From: Zea mays
Lineage: Eukaryota > Streptophyta > Magnoliopsida > Poales > Poaceae
Length of the DNA stretch: 64,000 nucleotides
Assembly (NCBI RefSeq): GCF_902167145.1
Contig: NC_050099.1
Location: 9,810,434-9,874,433, forward strand
Direction: 5' to 3'
This document shows positions 11,047 through 22,782 of this stretch, piece after piece. The notes under the pieces are model-generated. The model saw only the letters and a list, made by a program, of their open reading frames with translations. It did no database searches and was not told where the DNA came from. Position 1 is the stretch's first letter. Each line of letters begins with the position of its first letter. The position numbers were made by a program, and so were the translations under genes.

Positions 11047-13358
11047 ATCTCCCCCTTTTTGGTGATTGATGGCAACACAATTAAAGCTTACATAAGAATA
11101 AGATTTGAAGCACAAATTTGAATTCTAAGATTATAGAATGCTCCCCCTAAATAAGTGCTTACTTCAAAAACATAATTTTGGCCTCAGACGCCAATTTGCA
11201 CATACTTAGGCAAATCGAAACATTTCTACACCTTAGCACTTTTTAGTATGCATTGTGTCAAGAATCAAACCATGATGCTATAACACACAAATGCACATAA
11301 TCAGAGTTAAACCAATTCAAACTAAGACACTAATTGAAAGCAATCTTAAAGCACCATTAACCACATGACTATCTATTACACTATAGAAGCCAAATAATTC
11401 ATCGCGATCGCGGCGGAAACACTAGTCTATACATATGATACTACAAGAAGCATATGACTAACACACTAGCAAAGCTTAAACTAACACATCACCCCTTAGG
11501 ATAAGCTTTCCTCTCAGGTTGAGATAAGCTTTAATACACAAATTCTCCCCCTTTGACATCAAACACCAAAAACCATACTCAAGCAAGAACATAGGATGAT
11601 GTCAAGGGACAGCAGGGTGTCAAGGAGGAAAAACGACTATCAAAACTCCTCCTTACTTATTGAACATATGCACTATCACATATATGCAAAAAGATTAATA
11701 CTTCCTTTTGTACCTTTACCATGTTGTAGTGTACTTCCCATCTTGAAAGTATTTAATCTCTCGAGAGCTTCTCCACACTTGTGCCTGATTCTTTATCCTA
11801 ACTTTTTCTTGTTGCTAAGACACCAAACTTAGAACAAGTTATAGTATTGGGCACAAGAAGAAACTTCCATTCTAATGATTATCAAAAGATGTCAATTGAA
11901 GTAGACTATCACGGCTACTAATTGAAAGATACCAATTGCAAAAGTTCATTTAATATCATAGCTCCATGATATTTAAGAATAAGCATCTATTATCACCAGA
12001 TATTATAGAGCATGAGCAATCTAAAAATATGCACTTACTCACGACTTGAGATACCAATTTCTTGACTTACAGAGGTACCCCAAGTCCTGATTGCTCCATT
12101 TCTTGCTTATCTTCTCTTTTCCACCTAGAGACTATACAAGATTGCTCAGGAAACAGTTAGTCTCAAAAGACACAAGTTATGTGTGCTCCCCCTCAAGTTG
12201 TGCATCAAGTATTTGAATGACTTGCACTTTGCACATTCTAGCTTCCTTAGAACTAGAGGGGATCACAACATACCTTGGTCAAGGCATACTCTACCACTTT
12301 CATCACCCAAAGATGCCAATTTGCATATCAAATGAAAAGCCACTTAACACCAATTGAAGGCTAAATGAAAGGTTGACTAAATACAACAATGCACGCCTCA
12401 GTGGCACCTAAGCCAATTGAATACTCACAGGAAGTCTAACATTTACGCAACTTGTACATGCTTCATACTTAACTATCATTGCATATACCAATTGAAGATC
12501 AACACAATCATGTATATAAAGCGAAATATCTAAGCATGTCACAATTAAGAAGGTTTCTTAGGTGCACAAAAGAAACAACATTTTAAAGGCATAAATTACC
12601 TAAGCCAAGATATTACCAATTGAAAGACAAGAACATAGCTATGATCACAATGAATGGAATTTCAAGAATATTTAATGAAATTGCATAGCTCCATTTTCCA
12701 TACCTTTGCCTTTATGAGAGCCCTTGTTATCACCAATTCAGGGCTCCTTTTGCTTACGCCCCTCATAGCTCAAAAGGGCACGACATGGATTTGAAATTCA
12801 CACAGTACCAAACTAGGGTAATCATGTGAACATGGACTAAACAAAATGTCATATTTGCACATAGCATTACTTACAAAAAGTTACAGGTTTATCCATATAC
12901 ACCAAGAGAGTTAATCGTTGTGGATATTACAAATGAAAGAGCTACCAATGAATGATTCAAAAGATATATCCTATAGAGCACCAGCCATGATTAAGCAACC
13001 ATCATTATGATCCATTTAACACAGGCAATCATAAAGCATAACTACTCTAAGGACAGGTAGCACATCAAGCCAACTTAAGAGCAATACTAAATTGCAATTA
13101 TGTACTTAAAATACACGGGTACCGTCCTTTGGAGAGCAGGTTGTAGATTCTCATCAAGGTCCTTTACTTGATTCACCAATAATGATTCAGGACCTATACA
13201 CCTTATTTCACTTGAGATGAACATGGGATTAGTGTTTCACAATAATTCAACTTTGGGTCAATAAACACCAAAACAATTAACAGCTTAAGCATAGAGTTTT
13301 AGATAACCGTCTTAAGCTCTCCCATGGTCTCCAGTCCATCTCAAGGCACCTGCATGGT
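11047..13358 (-). other. D non-coding region with polypurine tract and repeated GGGGGAG motifs
   Basis: The polypurine tract is at 11047-11061 (minus: CACCAAAAAGGGGGAGAT), touching the 3' LTR. Further GGGGGAG motifs on the minus strand lie near 11138-11146, 11545-11553 and 12184-12192. The rest is AT-rich, has words such as ACCAATTGA repeated many times, and has no reading frame with a recognisable domain. SIRE-group elements are known for repeated polypurine-like motifs before the 3' LTR. Confidence 0.55.
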
Positions 13359-15224
13359 CTAGTTAGCACAGTTTGGTACCCATCTCGGAATGGGTCCATA
13401 ATGATCATCTAAATGTGCCTTTGGTACCCAAATTGCCTTTGTGCTAGTTCTAGGTGATCTCGTTATAGATCTAGCACAAGTGTATGATTTGGGTCTCCTA
13501 CCCGAATAAGATTGACACAAATTCACTTGCTTAGGAATCTTACCTTTATAACATACCTTGGATAAATGACCCTGCTCACCACACTTGTAGCAGAAGCGTC
13601 GCTCAACTTGACACGACGCTTGCTGTGTGTCATTTTCCTTGGTGAGGGTCACCTTGGAGGATGCACATCCTTGATTCTTCATGACCGGACATGAAGTGAT
13701 CGTGTGGTCCTTTTTGTTGCATCCAAAACAACTCCTTGTCCCTTCATTCTTGTCTTTGTACGGACAAGACGCGATGAGGTGGCCTAACTTCTTGCACTTG
13801 AAACACCTTCTTTTTCCTTTTCCCTTTTTGTACTTGAATGACATGGAGAGAAGGTCAGTGCAAACAACATGATTAATTGAATCTTTACCTTTTTCCTTTT
13901 TCATGTTGATTTCTTCATTTATAGCTTTGGGAACATTCTTCTTGTTGAGCTTAACACTTGCTGCAGTTTTTCCTTTCTCAAGCTTCTTCACCACGCGCCC
14001 GTGGATATCTTGAGAGAGTTGAGCAATGTGTCTTCTCCTTAGCTATCTTTGCTTCTTGTTCCCACGCAATTTTCTTTTTGATCCTGCAACTTGTTTCTCA
14101 AACAAAGATTGACCTTTCTTGGGGCGGTGGAGGTCAGCACATGATAATATTTTGACCAATTGATTACTAGTGCAAGAATGAGGTTCATATGAGTTTAAAC
14201 TAGTAATTACTACCTCATGAGCAATATCGAGCATGATATGATCATCAACTAGTTTACTATGAGAGTATGACAACATATCATACTTTTCACTAAGAGCAAG
14301 CTTTTCTAAATTTATTGTTTCTACTTGACTTCTAAGCATAGAATTTTCAGTTTTAAGTTGAGCAACATTAGATAGAGCGTCATAATTATTACTTTGCTCA
14401 ATTAACATTGAATCATACCGTTGGACCAAGACATCATGAGAGCACTTTAGCTCCTCATGTTCTTTGGTCATCTTCTCCAGGCTGTTGTTTATTTTGATGA
14501 GAGTCTCCTCTAGCCTGAGAAGCGTCTCGCCTTGTTCCTTGTTCTTTCTCAACAACTTAACCAAGAGAGCTTTGTCCGCTTTGTTGAGATGGTTGTAGAA
14601 ACGGCGAATCTCCTCTTCTTCCACATCATCGGTCTCATTTTCCCTGTCATTAATGTCAGTGGAAGCAATATAGGAAAATGTACCTTGTGATGATGAAGAT
14701 TCATCCTCGCTATCATCCTCATATTCCTCCTCATCATGGCTTTTGTCTCCACCGTCATTGTTAGCAATAAAACACTTATTATTAGTGGAGACCAAACCTG
14801 TCGACGAGGTAGATTCATCGTTGGGTGTCCATCGTTCTTGATCTTCTCCCTTTGAATGGTTAGCATCACAAGCAATATAGGGAGTAGAAGTAGTACAATT
14901 TGCCACAAAATATTTTACTTTAATTCTATTCCATAAATCATGAGCATCAACAAACAAATCATTATCACTACTCATGATGGCAAAATAGGCACTTCTAGAA
15001 AGAGACTCAACTAAGATGTTGCAAGCACGGTGATTGAGAGATAAACATCTTAGTTCATCATTAGAGGGATTTTTACTAATATCAGATGGAAAAATACTTC
15101 TACTAAAGATCTGTCTCAAATCAGAATGAACACTCATGAAAGCATTATAAATAGAGACAGACCAAGATTTGTAGTTAGAGCCATCGCCTAAAAGAATTTC
15201 TACAGTTACCTCTTGTGACGACAT
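13359..15224 (-). pseudogene. D gag (SIRE-type) with one amber stop
   Basis: ATG at 15222-15224 opens a single frame to the stop at 13359, broken only by TAG at 14043-14045, so it is 621 codons with one nonsense codon. The N-terminal 120 residues look like the UBN2-type gag domain of Copia elements. An acidic Asp/Glu/Ser region follows (about 170-205), then a coiled coil of some 130 residues (about 215-345). Three CX2CX4HX4C zinc knuckles come last (CFKCKKLGH, CFGCNKKDH, CYKCGEQGH; 13805-13560). The product would assemble particles and bind RNA. With no pol in D, enzymes would have to come from a relative. Confidence 0.75.
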
Positions 15225-15264
15225 CGTTATCTCCGGACGGCTAAGGCCACACTAGAGAGGCCTA

Positions 15265-15276
15265 GCTTTGATACCA
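15265..15276 (-). other. D primer binding site (tRNA-Met type)
   Basis: TGGTATCAAAGC on the minus strand, two bases from the 5' LTR. It fixes the element's orientation and agrees with the gag strand. Confidence 0.8.
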
Positions 15277-15953
15277 ATTGATAGTTCCCTTTGACCCTGG
15301 AACAGGATCTGGATGTCGCCTAGAGGGGGGGGGGGGTGAATAGGCGAATAAAACTTATTACTTTAAAACTTAAATTCTTACTCTACTCGAAGACTTAGTA
15401 CGCAGTGGAGTGAGAAGACTCTTCGAGTAGGTTGCAGCGGAATGGAAGATCCTGTCTCAAAATGTCCTGCACTTCAAATCAAGCTTATACCACAGATAAG
15501 TATTGAAGTGGAGATATAAAAACGAGTAAGGCAGAGAGTCAGGATAGAACATAGCACACAGACGCAAGGGTTTATCCCGAGGTTCGGCCAAGCCTGAAAT
15601 GCTTGCCTAGTCCTCGTTGGAGTTAGCCACACCTGGGCTTGGAGTCTATTTCAACTCCTTCCTCCGTTTGCTCAGATCTGTCAGTATGACAGATAGAGCC
15701 TTTCACTATTGAGTGGGGTTACAACAGAACCGCGGCTGCTTACAAACTTCTTGGCAGCACCCCGGCAGAGTAACGATACGCTCAAGACCTTGCTCTAGCT
15801 CTTAGCAGCACTACTCCTCTCTCTAAAGGCTTATAGCTGTGCCTTCTACACAAAATATAGAGTTACACACAAGAGGGAGAGCGAGAATTGATTCCAGTGA
15901 AGTCTACACTTGTTGGCTGCACTCGTGTATTGCTGGAGGCGCCTAGGGGTCCC

Positions 15954-15960
15954 TTTTATA
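15954..15960 (-). promoter_or_regulatory. D LTR TATA box
   Basis: Minus-strand CCTATAAAAGGG, a strong TATA match. It lies about 70 bases downstream of the nearest palindrome of the CACCGGAC array in the element's orientation. The 3' LTR has the same box at 9812-9818. Transcription probably starts near 15925. Confidence 0.65.
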
Positions 15961-16028
15961 GGCACAAGGAGCCTAGGAGCCGTTGGAAGCAATCCAGGAA
16001 GGCAAATCTTGCCTTCTGTCGGGTGGCG

Positions 16029-16400
16029 CACCGGACAATCCGGTGCACACCGAACACTGTCCGGTGCCCGATTTCTTTCCTTCTATGGCGAAGCCGACCG
16101 TTGGCAGTCTTGGAGCCGTTGGCGCACCGGACATGTCCGGTGCACACCGGACAGTCCGGTGCCTCCATCTAGCCGTTGGCTCGGCCACGTGTCCCGCGCA
16201 GATCGCGCGGCCGACCGTTGGCCCGGCCGACCGTTGGCTCACCGGACAGTCCGGTGCACACCGGACAGTCCGGTGAATTATAGCCGTACGTCGCCGGTGA
16301 ATTCCCGAGAGCGGCCACTTCGCTCGAGCCAGCCTGGCGCACCGGACACTGTCCGGTGCACCACCGGACACTGTCCGGTGAGCCACCGGACAGTCCGGTG
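16029..16400. repeat. CACCGGAC palindrome array, D 5' LTR (9 units)
   Basis: Nine copies, two more than the other LTR of the same element. Changed units include GGACAATCC and CCGAACAC, which are C-to-T or G-to-A changes. The difference in number between LTRs that were identical at insertion shows the array changes by slippage or recombination. Confidence 0.85.
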
Positions 16401-17246
16401 CACCCAGACTGAGCAGAGTCTTGGCTGTACACAGCCAAGCCTTTTGCACCTCTTTCCTTTTCTTCTTCTTTCTATTTCTAACACTTAGACAAGTATATTA
16501 GTACACTAAAACCAATGTACTAAGTCTAGAAACATACCTTCTCTTAATTATTACATCTATAGCATTTCACAAGCATGAGTTTCGATGTTGGACTCATAAA
16601 TCATCAAGTCTGCTTGACTTGATCTAGATTGACATTTCTTGGCTCCAACATCCTGCAAAGATCACATAGAACATCTCCAAACCTAGGAACAACCCAAACT
16701 AAAGATCAAGGTGAACTTAGCTCTTTTAGGCTGCTTCCAGTTCTGGTTTTGACACTTGTTCTCCTTCTAGTGACCTTGATCTTCTTCTTAGAGCTTGGTC
16801 TTGAGCCTTATGACTTACACCACATAACTGTAGTTGTTACCTCATTGGTTGTAAGTCATGTCCTTATGTAGTGATCCTTGATGTGCCGTAGCTGTTCTCA
16901 ACTCGATCACCCTTGACTTTGCAAGCCTTCTTCTTCATCCTTGGCTTTGGGTTCCTCAGCCTCCTTGACCTTCTCCCGTGCACTTGGTACCTCGAAGCTT
17001 TTCTTGCCTCCGTCCTTGGCTTGATCAGTTGTCTCCGAGCTACGCACCCGAGTATCACTTTTGCAATGTCCAACTTACTTGTGATGTCCATTATGTATCC
17101 ATAATCCAGTTCTTGTACCATCACATTTGTTCACTTGTGTTGAACCCTGTAGGCTTTACCTTAAGCACTTGTTCAACACATAGTACACTTGTTAGTCCTT
17201 TAATTGAGTTGCCATCCAAACACCAAAACTCACAAGAGAGCTTTCA

Positions 17247-17549
17247 GTAACCAATTACTTAGTTTCAAAGAAATGAATCATCAAGTAAAGACCCACACTA
17301 TCCACATCACCACAACAGGTTCCACACTTCACCCATGAATGCACATGGCTACAGATGCAGTAATGACTTCTGCCTTCATACCTCTATGGTATGAAGCTGC
17401 ATGATACCCCTCCTTGGGCAACGTATGATGCTGAGTGTACTGCTACGGTCGGACCATATGATCACGACAAAATTTCCATGCAAAAGATGATTTATGCAGT
17501 ATGCATGACAACAACATGAGATCCTCCACCCACATGTGGTAAACATAAA
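17247..17549 (-). repeat. C 5' LTR, middle fragment
   Basis: Collinear with about 5897-6199 of the other C LTR. It carries the right target copy of D (GTAAC, 17247-17251) and the left target copy of E (ATAAA, 17545-17549). No gene. Confidence 0.85.
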
Positions 17550-18244
17550 TGTTGGGAGCTTGTTCTCAAATGCTATGAATTAAGAACAAGACAACATAAA
17601 AGTGTTAAATGTCGAGTTCCTTCGTCCTTAGAAACAGTATATCCTCTCGGGTATAATGTATCTTGGACGAAGGTTACGAAGGAAAAGACCTTCGTTGGGT
17701 CTGTAAATGGTTAAACAGAGTAATTATATATATAATGTGCGAGTAATAATACCAGAGTTATCATCGATATATTTCCATTATTAAATTCATAAAAACGAAT
17801 TACAAACATACCTTCAGATTGATGTAAAGTAAAGGTACAAGCGTGATGCGAAAAAGCGTATGCCAAGTCAGCGTGAACAGTACGGGAGTATTGTTCACCT
17901 ATTTATAGGCACGGGACGCAGCCCATGTAAAATTACATTGATGCCCTTTACATTTATCAATAACTACATTAATTCTTCGGGGTCCAATTTGGCTTTTCAT
18001 CTTTAAGTCGGTTCCTCTTTTCTGTTATTGTGCCGAAGCCTTTCTGCACATAGCTTCGTGATCTTCTTATCCTTCGTCATGATCGTTTTTCATTCCAGTT
18101 ACGCTTCGTCTTAACCATGCTCTTGTATATTCGCGACCTGACTCCGAAGGTGCCTGTTCCGAAGGTGTCTGTTCACATATTACACTTGGAAAATATTATC
18201 AAGCTATACTTTTGAGGACCTTCGGGAGCCGAAGGCCCCCAACA
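17550..18244 (-). repeat. E 3' LTR
   Basis: Plus-strand ends TGTTGGGAGC and GGCCCCCAACA. It holds the TATA-plus-hairpin unit: the hairpin is at 17873-17898, with one mismatch in the arm, and TATAAATA is at 17900-17907 on the minus strand. Confidence 0.92.
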
Positions 18245-18256
18245 GTAGCCCCTCAC
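18245..18256 (-). other. E polypurine tract
   Basis: Minus-strand GTGAGGGGCTAC next to the 3' LTR, matching the tracts of A and F (27561-27572 in F). Confidence 0.65.
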
Positions 18257-18399
18257 AATATCAATTTATTGTAAAGATAAATTCATATTGCGACATGGAC
18301 GAAGGCTTTAAGCCGAAGGTCCGAAAAAACACCTTCCTTTTGCTAGAATAGCAACAGTCATTGACAAGCGGGGCCCTCCAGTTTTCGACATACTGGGTG

Positions 18400-18407
18400 T
18401 ATAAATA
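18400..18407 (+). promoter_or_regulatory. TATA box of the antisense gene in E
   Basis: TATAAATA on the plus strand, 164 bases before the ATG at 18571. F has an identical box at the same distance. It lies inside the element, past the LTR, so the antisense gene has a promoter separate from the LTR. Confidence 0.6.
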
Positions 18408-18570
18408 CAAGCTCACCGCGAGTTTATTTGGCACGTCCTTTTGCCACCTGCTTTTTACTCACCCAGCTTTTAGCCTGCGCACCCAGCTTTTAGCCTGCGC
18501 TCGACAGCATTTGCTCGGTCTTAAATTTTTAAGCTTCGGTTTCAAGTCTGGTTTGCCAACATTCGCGAAA

Positions 18571-21500
18571 ATGTCTGAGGATAAGATAGTTGCTGGTGCT
18601 TCGAAGCTAAGCCTTTCGGAGGAAATGCACCTGGGTTTTCTTGAGTCAATGTCGAAGACCAATACGGAAAAGATTGTCAAGGAAACTTTGGAGGGTTTAT
18701 CTGAAGATACGGGCGACAGTGATAGTTATGATGTGGATAGTGGTGGGGAGGACTCCGAAGATCGCCCGTGGCGGCCTAGTCACTCGAACTTCGGAAAATC
18801 AACTATAAAGCAGAGTCATCTTGAAAATATGAGGGGGAGATATTTCCGAGATATATCCATCATGAGGGTAGATGACGGAGAAAAAACTACGCCGACCCCC
18901 GAAGATAATGAGGTCGTGATCTTCCGAAGCTTTTTAAAGGCTGGGCTACGATTTCCTCTAAGCAGGTTTGTGGTAGAAGTTCTGAAAATATATCAAATTT
19001 ACCTTCATCAACTTACCCCCGAGGCAGTGATAAGATTGGGAATCTTCGTCTGGGCGGTGAGGAGCCAGGGCCTGGGGCCAAGTGCAAAAAGCTTTTGCAA
19101 TATACACGAGCTAGTATATGAGATGAAACCCTAGGGTAAGGAGCAATATCATAATAATTATGGTTGCTATAGCTTCGGTGCCCGCTCTGGGTCAAGCTGT
19201 CCTGTGCCAACCTTTCGGAAGAGATGGCCCCGGGAATGGACGAAGGAATGGTTCTATGTGAAGAACGATTTGAAGGTTCGGGAAGATATCAAAGATATCA
19301 TCATGCGCCCTATCTGGCAGCGCTTCGGACTTCGGAAACCAAAGGTAGAAATGGACGAAGCAGCTGAAGAATGTCAGAGAGCCTTCGGCGTAGTCTGCTC
19401 TTTTATTGGGACCAGGGATTTAATGCAAGAGCACATTGCCTTCAGAGTGTGGCCACTTGTAGATAACTGGGAAATTCCGAAGGAGACCGTTAAAGAAACT
19501 GATGAGGGTGGACTAATCAGACTGAAATATACATTCAAGTATGGAGATAAGTTTGTTGAACTGGATGATGATTGGCTGAAAAGCATTGAGAATGTAAGTG
19601 ATGAATTGCTTGGGGCATACTCAAAGGCCGAAAACACTGCATTGTCAGCGGCTTTCGGAGGCCGAAAAAAGAAGAGACTGAACCGAGTATTTGATGCAAT
19701 TGGGTTTATCTATCCCGACTACTATTATCCAATGCGAGGTCAAAAGAGAAAAAATACTTCTCCTGCAAAGGACACTGCTTCGGCTGCTCCCGGGGAGCCA
19801 GCGCCGAAGAGGAAGAAGGTAAAAGTGTTAACACACCCTCCACGCTGTATTGAGCCGGCCATAGTGCCCGAGTTTATTGGCGAGGCCTCTTCGGCCACCG
19901 AAGCCAGAGAACCAACTACAGCGCCAAAATCCGAAGAAATGGCCGAAGCACCAGCAGTAGAAAAAACAGGAAAAGAGAGATCTGAAGAAAGAAAAACACC
20001 AGATGTTTTAAGTCCTTTGTCAAAAGTTGAGGCAGCTAAAAGCCAGAAGAGGCCAGCAGCAACCCCTAAAAGAAAAAGGATGGTTAATGTGCTGGATGTT
20101 TTGGAGACAATTAAATCTTCAAGCACAACTCTAAAGAAAACTGTTGAAGTGTGTACTGAAGCCTTTGCTGCTGAAACTTCGAAGCAGCAATTTGAAACTG
20201 AAGCTGGGCCTTCGGAATCCACCAAGATACAACCTTTGGAGGTCGAAAAAATGTCAAAGGCAAGTTTAGAAACTGAAAAAGCAAAAATAACAGAGCCGAT
20301 TCTGACTGAGGAAATTGGCACTGCCACCCCCGAAGCATCTTCCAAAATACATGATTATATTGTGCGACATGCTTCGGGGAAGAAACTATCTGAAGAAGAG
20401 ATTTTTGAAGCCAATCACTATGCCCGAGAACTGAAGTATCCGAGGGGGGCTGTAGTGTTCAATGGGACATACGAAGATGATTTCCTGTACTGCCTCCCAG
20501 ACAATAAAGAATTACTCGTGTGCCGGGAAATGGCTAGAAGCATGGGGTTTCCGAAACTCGAAGCTGGCCTTTGCGCCATGACGAAGGACGATCTTGCGGA
20601 TAGCCTGGCATACAATAGTCTAAAGGTACAAAAATTGTGAATTTTGAAGTTTATGAATTTTGAATTAGTTTTTTGCTCTTATGTTAACTCATTCATTTTT
20701 TTGAATAGGGCTTAATACTCAGCAATGCCTTAAGGGCTCAGAAGAATGCTGAAGATGAGAGCTGCACCATTGCTCTCAACAACCTTCGAACAGAGGTTAT
20801 CAGGCTAAGAAACGAAGCCTTGGAGAAGGACAGAATTCTGCTTACATTAGTGGAAAAAATGAAGGAAGACGAAGCTAACTCTAAAACTCAAGCCGAAGCT
20901 CAGAAGCGTGAAATCGAAGATCTTCGTAAACAACTAGCCCGAGCCAAAGAAGAACGCATTCTTGAAGAAACAAAACGAGAATTAAGCGATCAGTGGGCAG
21001 ATCATTTGGAAGTAAATGTTAAAGAGCTTCGTGCTTCGAAGAAGAGGTGTTATGATAAATCCATAGAATGTGTTAAGAAAATAAAATCCAGCTTCGCCAG
21101 CGTTGGCGCGTTCTCTAGTGAAGAAAATTTCACAAGAGGAAATCCAGAAGGCCCAATTGAATGGATTAGTCGCGAAGCTGATGTCTTCGACGAAATCTTG
21201 AATAGTCGCGGGGACATTTGTGCTTTTTCGGGCGCCAGGGGAATTGTTACCATTTTAGAGAAGAAGGGGTGCGAGCATGTAAAATCTTTGGCGCAGTCTG
21301 AAGCTGCCTTGTCCCCTGAAGATATCACAGACCCTTCAGCCGAAGCAAGCCAGGTTGGTGGAAAATTTTTCACTGACATCTGGGACAATGGCGGCCGAAA
21401 AATGGCTCAAGAGATCATCTAGAGAAGTGAAAAAGGCATCCATGATGCTAGGGAGGTAGCGAGGGTTTCTGAAAAAAGCATAGGGCCCGAAGGGCAAATA

Positions 21501-21731
21501 GGTATTAATTAGTGATTTTTATTTTGTTGTAATTTTTGATTTTGAACTTTATTCGTAGTTTGTAATAGTAATATAGTCGTGTCCTCTCCTCCCTCAGAAC
21601 CCGCTGGGGCATCTACGGATCCTCCCCCGAAGGGAGACGACGAAATTAGACAAATGGCCGAAGCCATCATGGACGAAGTTGTCAATCAGCTGCTAAACGA
21701 AGCTGCAGAAGTAGTTCTTAGGGAAGATTAA
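18571..21731 (+). pseudogene. Three-exon antisense gene of E (Transposase_28-like)
   Basis: The gene runs against the element's own transcription. Exon 1 is 18571-20625. Intron 1 (20626-20708, 83 bases, GT-AG) is phase 0. Exon 2 is 20709-21501. Intron 2 (21502-21597, 96 bases, GT-AG) is phase 1. Exon 3 is 21598-21731, ending TAA. The joined frame is about 990 codons with two nonsense codons: TAG 19132-19134 (Trp in F) and TAG 21420-21422. The N-terminus resembles Pfam Transposase_28, 'putative gypsy type transposon' (about residues 110-190). A WFYVK block and a long Ala/Glu/Lys-rich low-complexity part with a KRKR stretch follow. Exon 2 encodes a coiled coil (about 20730-21050). No catalytic motif is visible; function unknown. 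Confidence 0.7.
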
Positions 21732-22237
21732 ATGCTATTGTAAAAATACATGGAACATGACAAGTGTAAAACTTTGTAACTTTGAATGTAATATATAATC
21801 TATTTACGGTTCAATTCTTTACGATGCATGAAATTTTTTCATACATACCGCTTTTTGAGCCTTCAGCGAAAAAACACCTTCCCTTCTTTTCATGCTTCGT
21901 AAAGAAAATCTTTTATGTGTCACAAGAATTACCATATTTCTTTGATGAAGAATCTCCAAACTTTATGAAAACATTCTTTGAATCCATAAAAAAGTCTTAT
22001 GTTGCCTCTCAAATGAAGCTACACTTCTTCTCAATTTATCTTGTGCCTTGGCACGATTTTCTCTTTTTCAAAACATTCTTCGAAGATCAATGCTGTGTCT
22101 CGTTCCTGTTTTCCATGCGAAATGATGGATGATGCTTATGTTATGCAAAATGATGTAATGATGTTATGTTATGCAAAATGACATTTATGCTAAAAATACA
22201 CATATCCCTGCCATAGAGCACACAATCTTTTTATCTT

Positions 22238-22453
22238 AGCGTTGACTTTTCGCTGTAAGCCTCCCTTAGGAGCTTCTTCGCCTTTTACTTTCAGCGGAAT
22301 CAGCGTTTATTTTTTGCTGTAAGCCTCCCTTAGGAGCTTCTTCGCCTTTTACTTTCAGCGGAATCAGCGTTTATTTTTCGCTGTAAGCCTCCCTTAGGAG
22401 CTTCTTCGCCTTATATTTTCAGCGGAATCAGCGTTTATTTTTCGCTGTAGGCT
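22238..22453. repeat. 64-base tandem repeat in E
   Basis: Three full units and a partial one, each 64 bases, carrying GCTGTAAGCCTCCCTTAGG, CTTCTTCGCC and CAGCGGAATCAGCG. Exact spacing of CAGCGGAATC is seen at 22292, 22356 and 22420. It lies between the antisense gene and gag. The array is missing from F, where a deletion removes it. Confidence 0.85.
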
Positions 22454-22782
22454 CTGCATTCCCTTTGGAACGACTTTCGAGCAGAAAACTTACACTGCGC
22501 TCCCTTAGGAACGACTTTTTATTACTTCAAAAAAGTTACGGCTCATTCCTTAGAACAAGTTTTCGATAATCCGAAGGTTCTCCGTGCCTCCATAAATTTT
22601 TGTGCTTCGGTAACTCAAGCCTTTGGAGGAGATATATTTTCATTATGATAATACGGTAAACTGTTACAAGGATTTGAAAAACAATAAAAAACACTTAAAC
22701 TCCCCATAATTGTTCTTTACTGCGAAGAAAATAAAACTGAATGTGAAAGCATAAAAAACTGCTGTGGGGGTAGGATATTTTG

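Larger units (their letters stand above)
9138..17246 (-). mobile_element. Element D: non-autonomous Copia (SIRE/Maximus-type) retrotransposon
   Basis: The element is 8.1 kb with LTRs of 1909 and 1968 bases (TGATAGTTCC to GAGCTTTCA on the plus strand), a tRNA-Met type primer site and the polypurine tract AAAAAGGGGGAGAT. Target copies are ATAAC and GTAAC. Only gag is encoded. It is of the SIRE kind: N-terminal domain, long coiled coil, acidic stretch and three zinc knuckles. Protease, integrase and RT are absent, with 2.3 kb of AT-rich non-coding DNA in their place. It resembles the maize ji/opie/giepum group; the exact family is a guess. Confidence 0.75.
15279..17246 (-). repeat. D 5' LTR
   Basis: 1968 bases, near-identical to 9138-11046. 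It is longer because of two additional palindromes and a duplicated GGCCGACCGTTGGC word in the array. As the 5' copy it would drive transcription leftwards into gag. Confidence 0.9.

Noticed and set aside
19740..20345. 201-codon minus-strand frame (and 29055-29633 in F)
   Set aside because: Shadow of the Ala/Glu/Lys-rich part of the antisense gene of E/F; no start context or domain.
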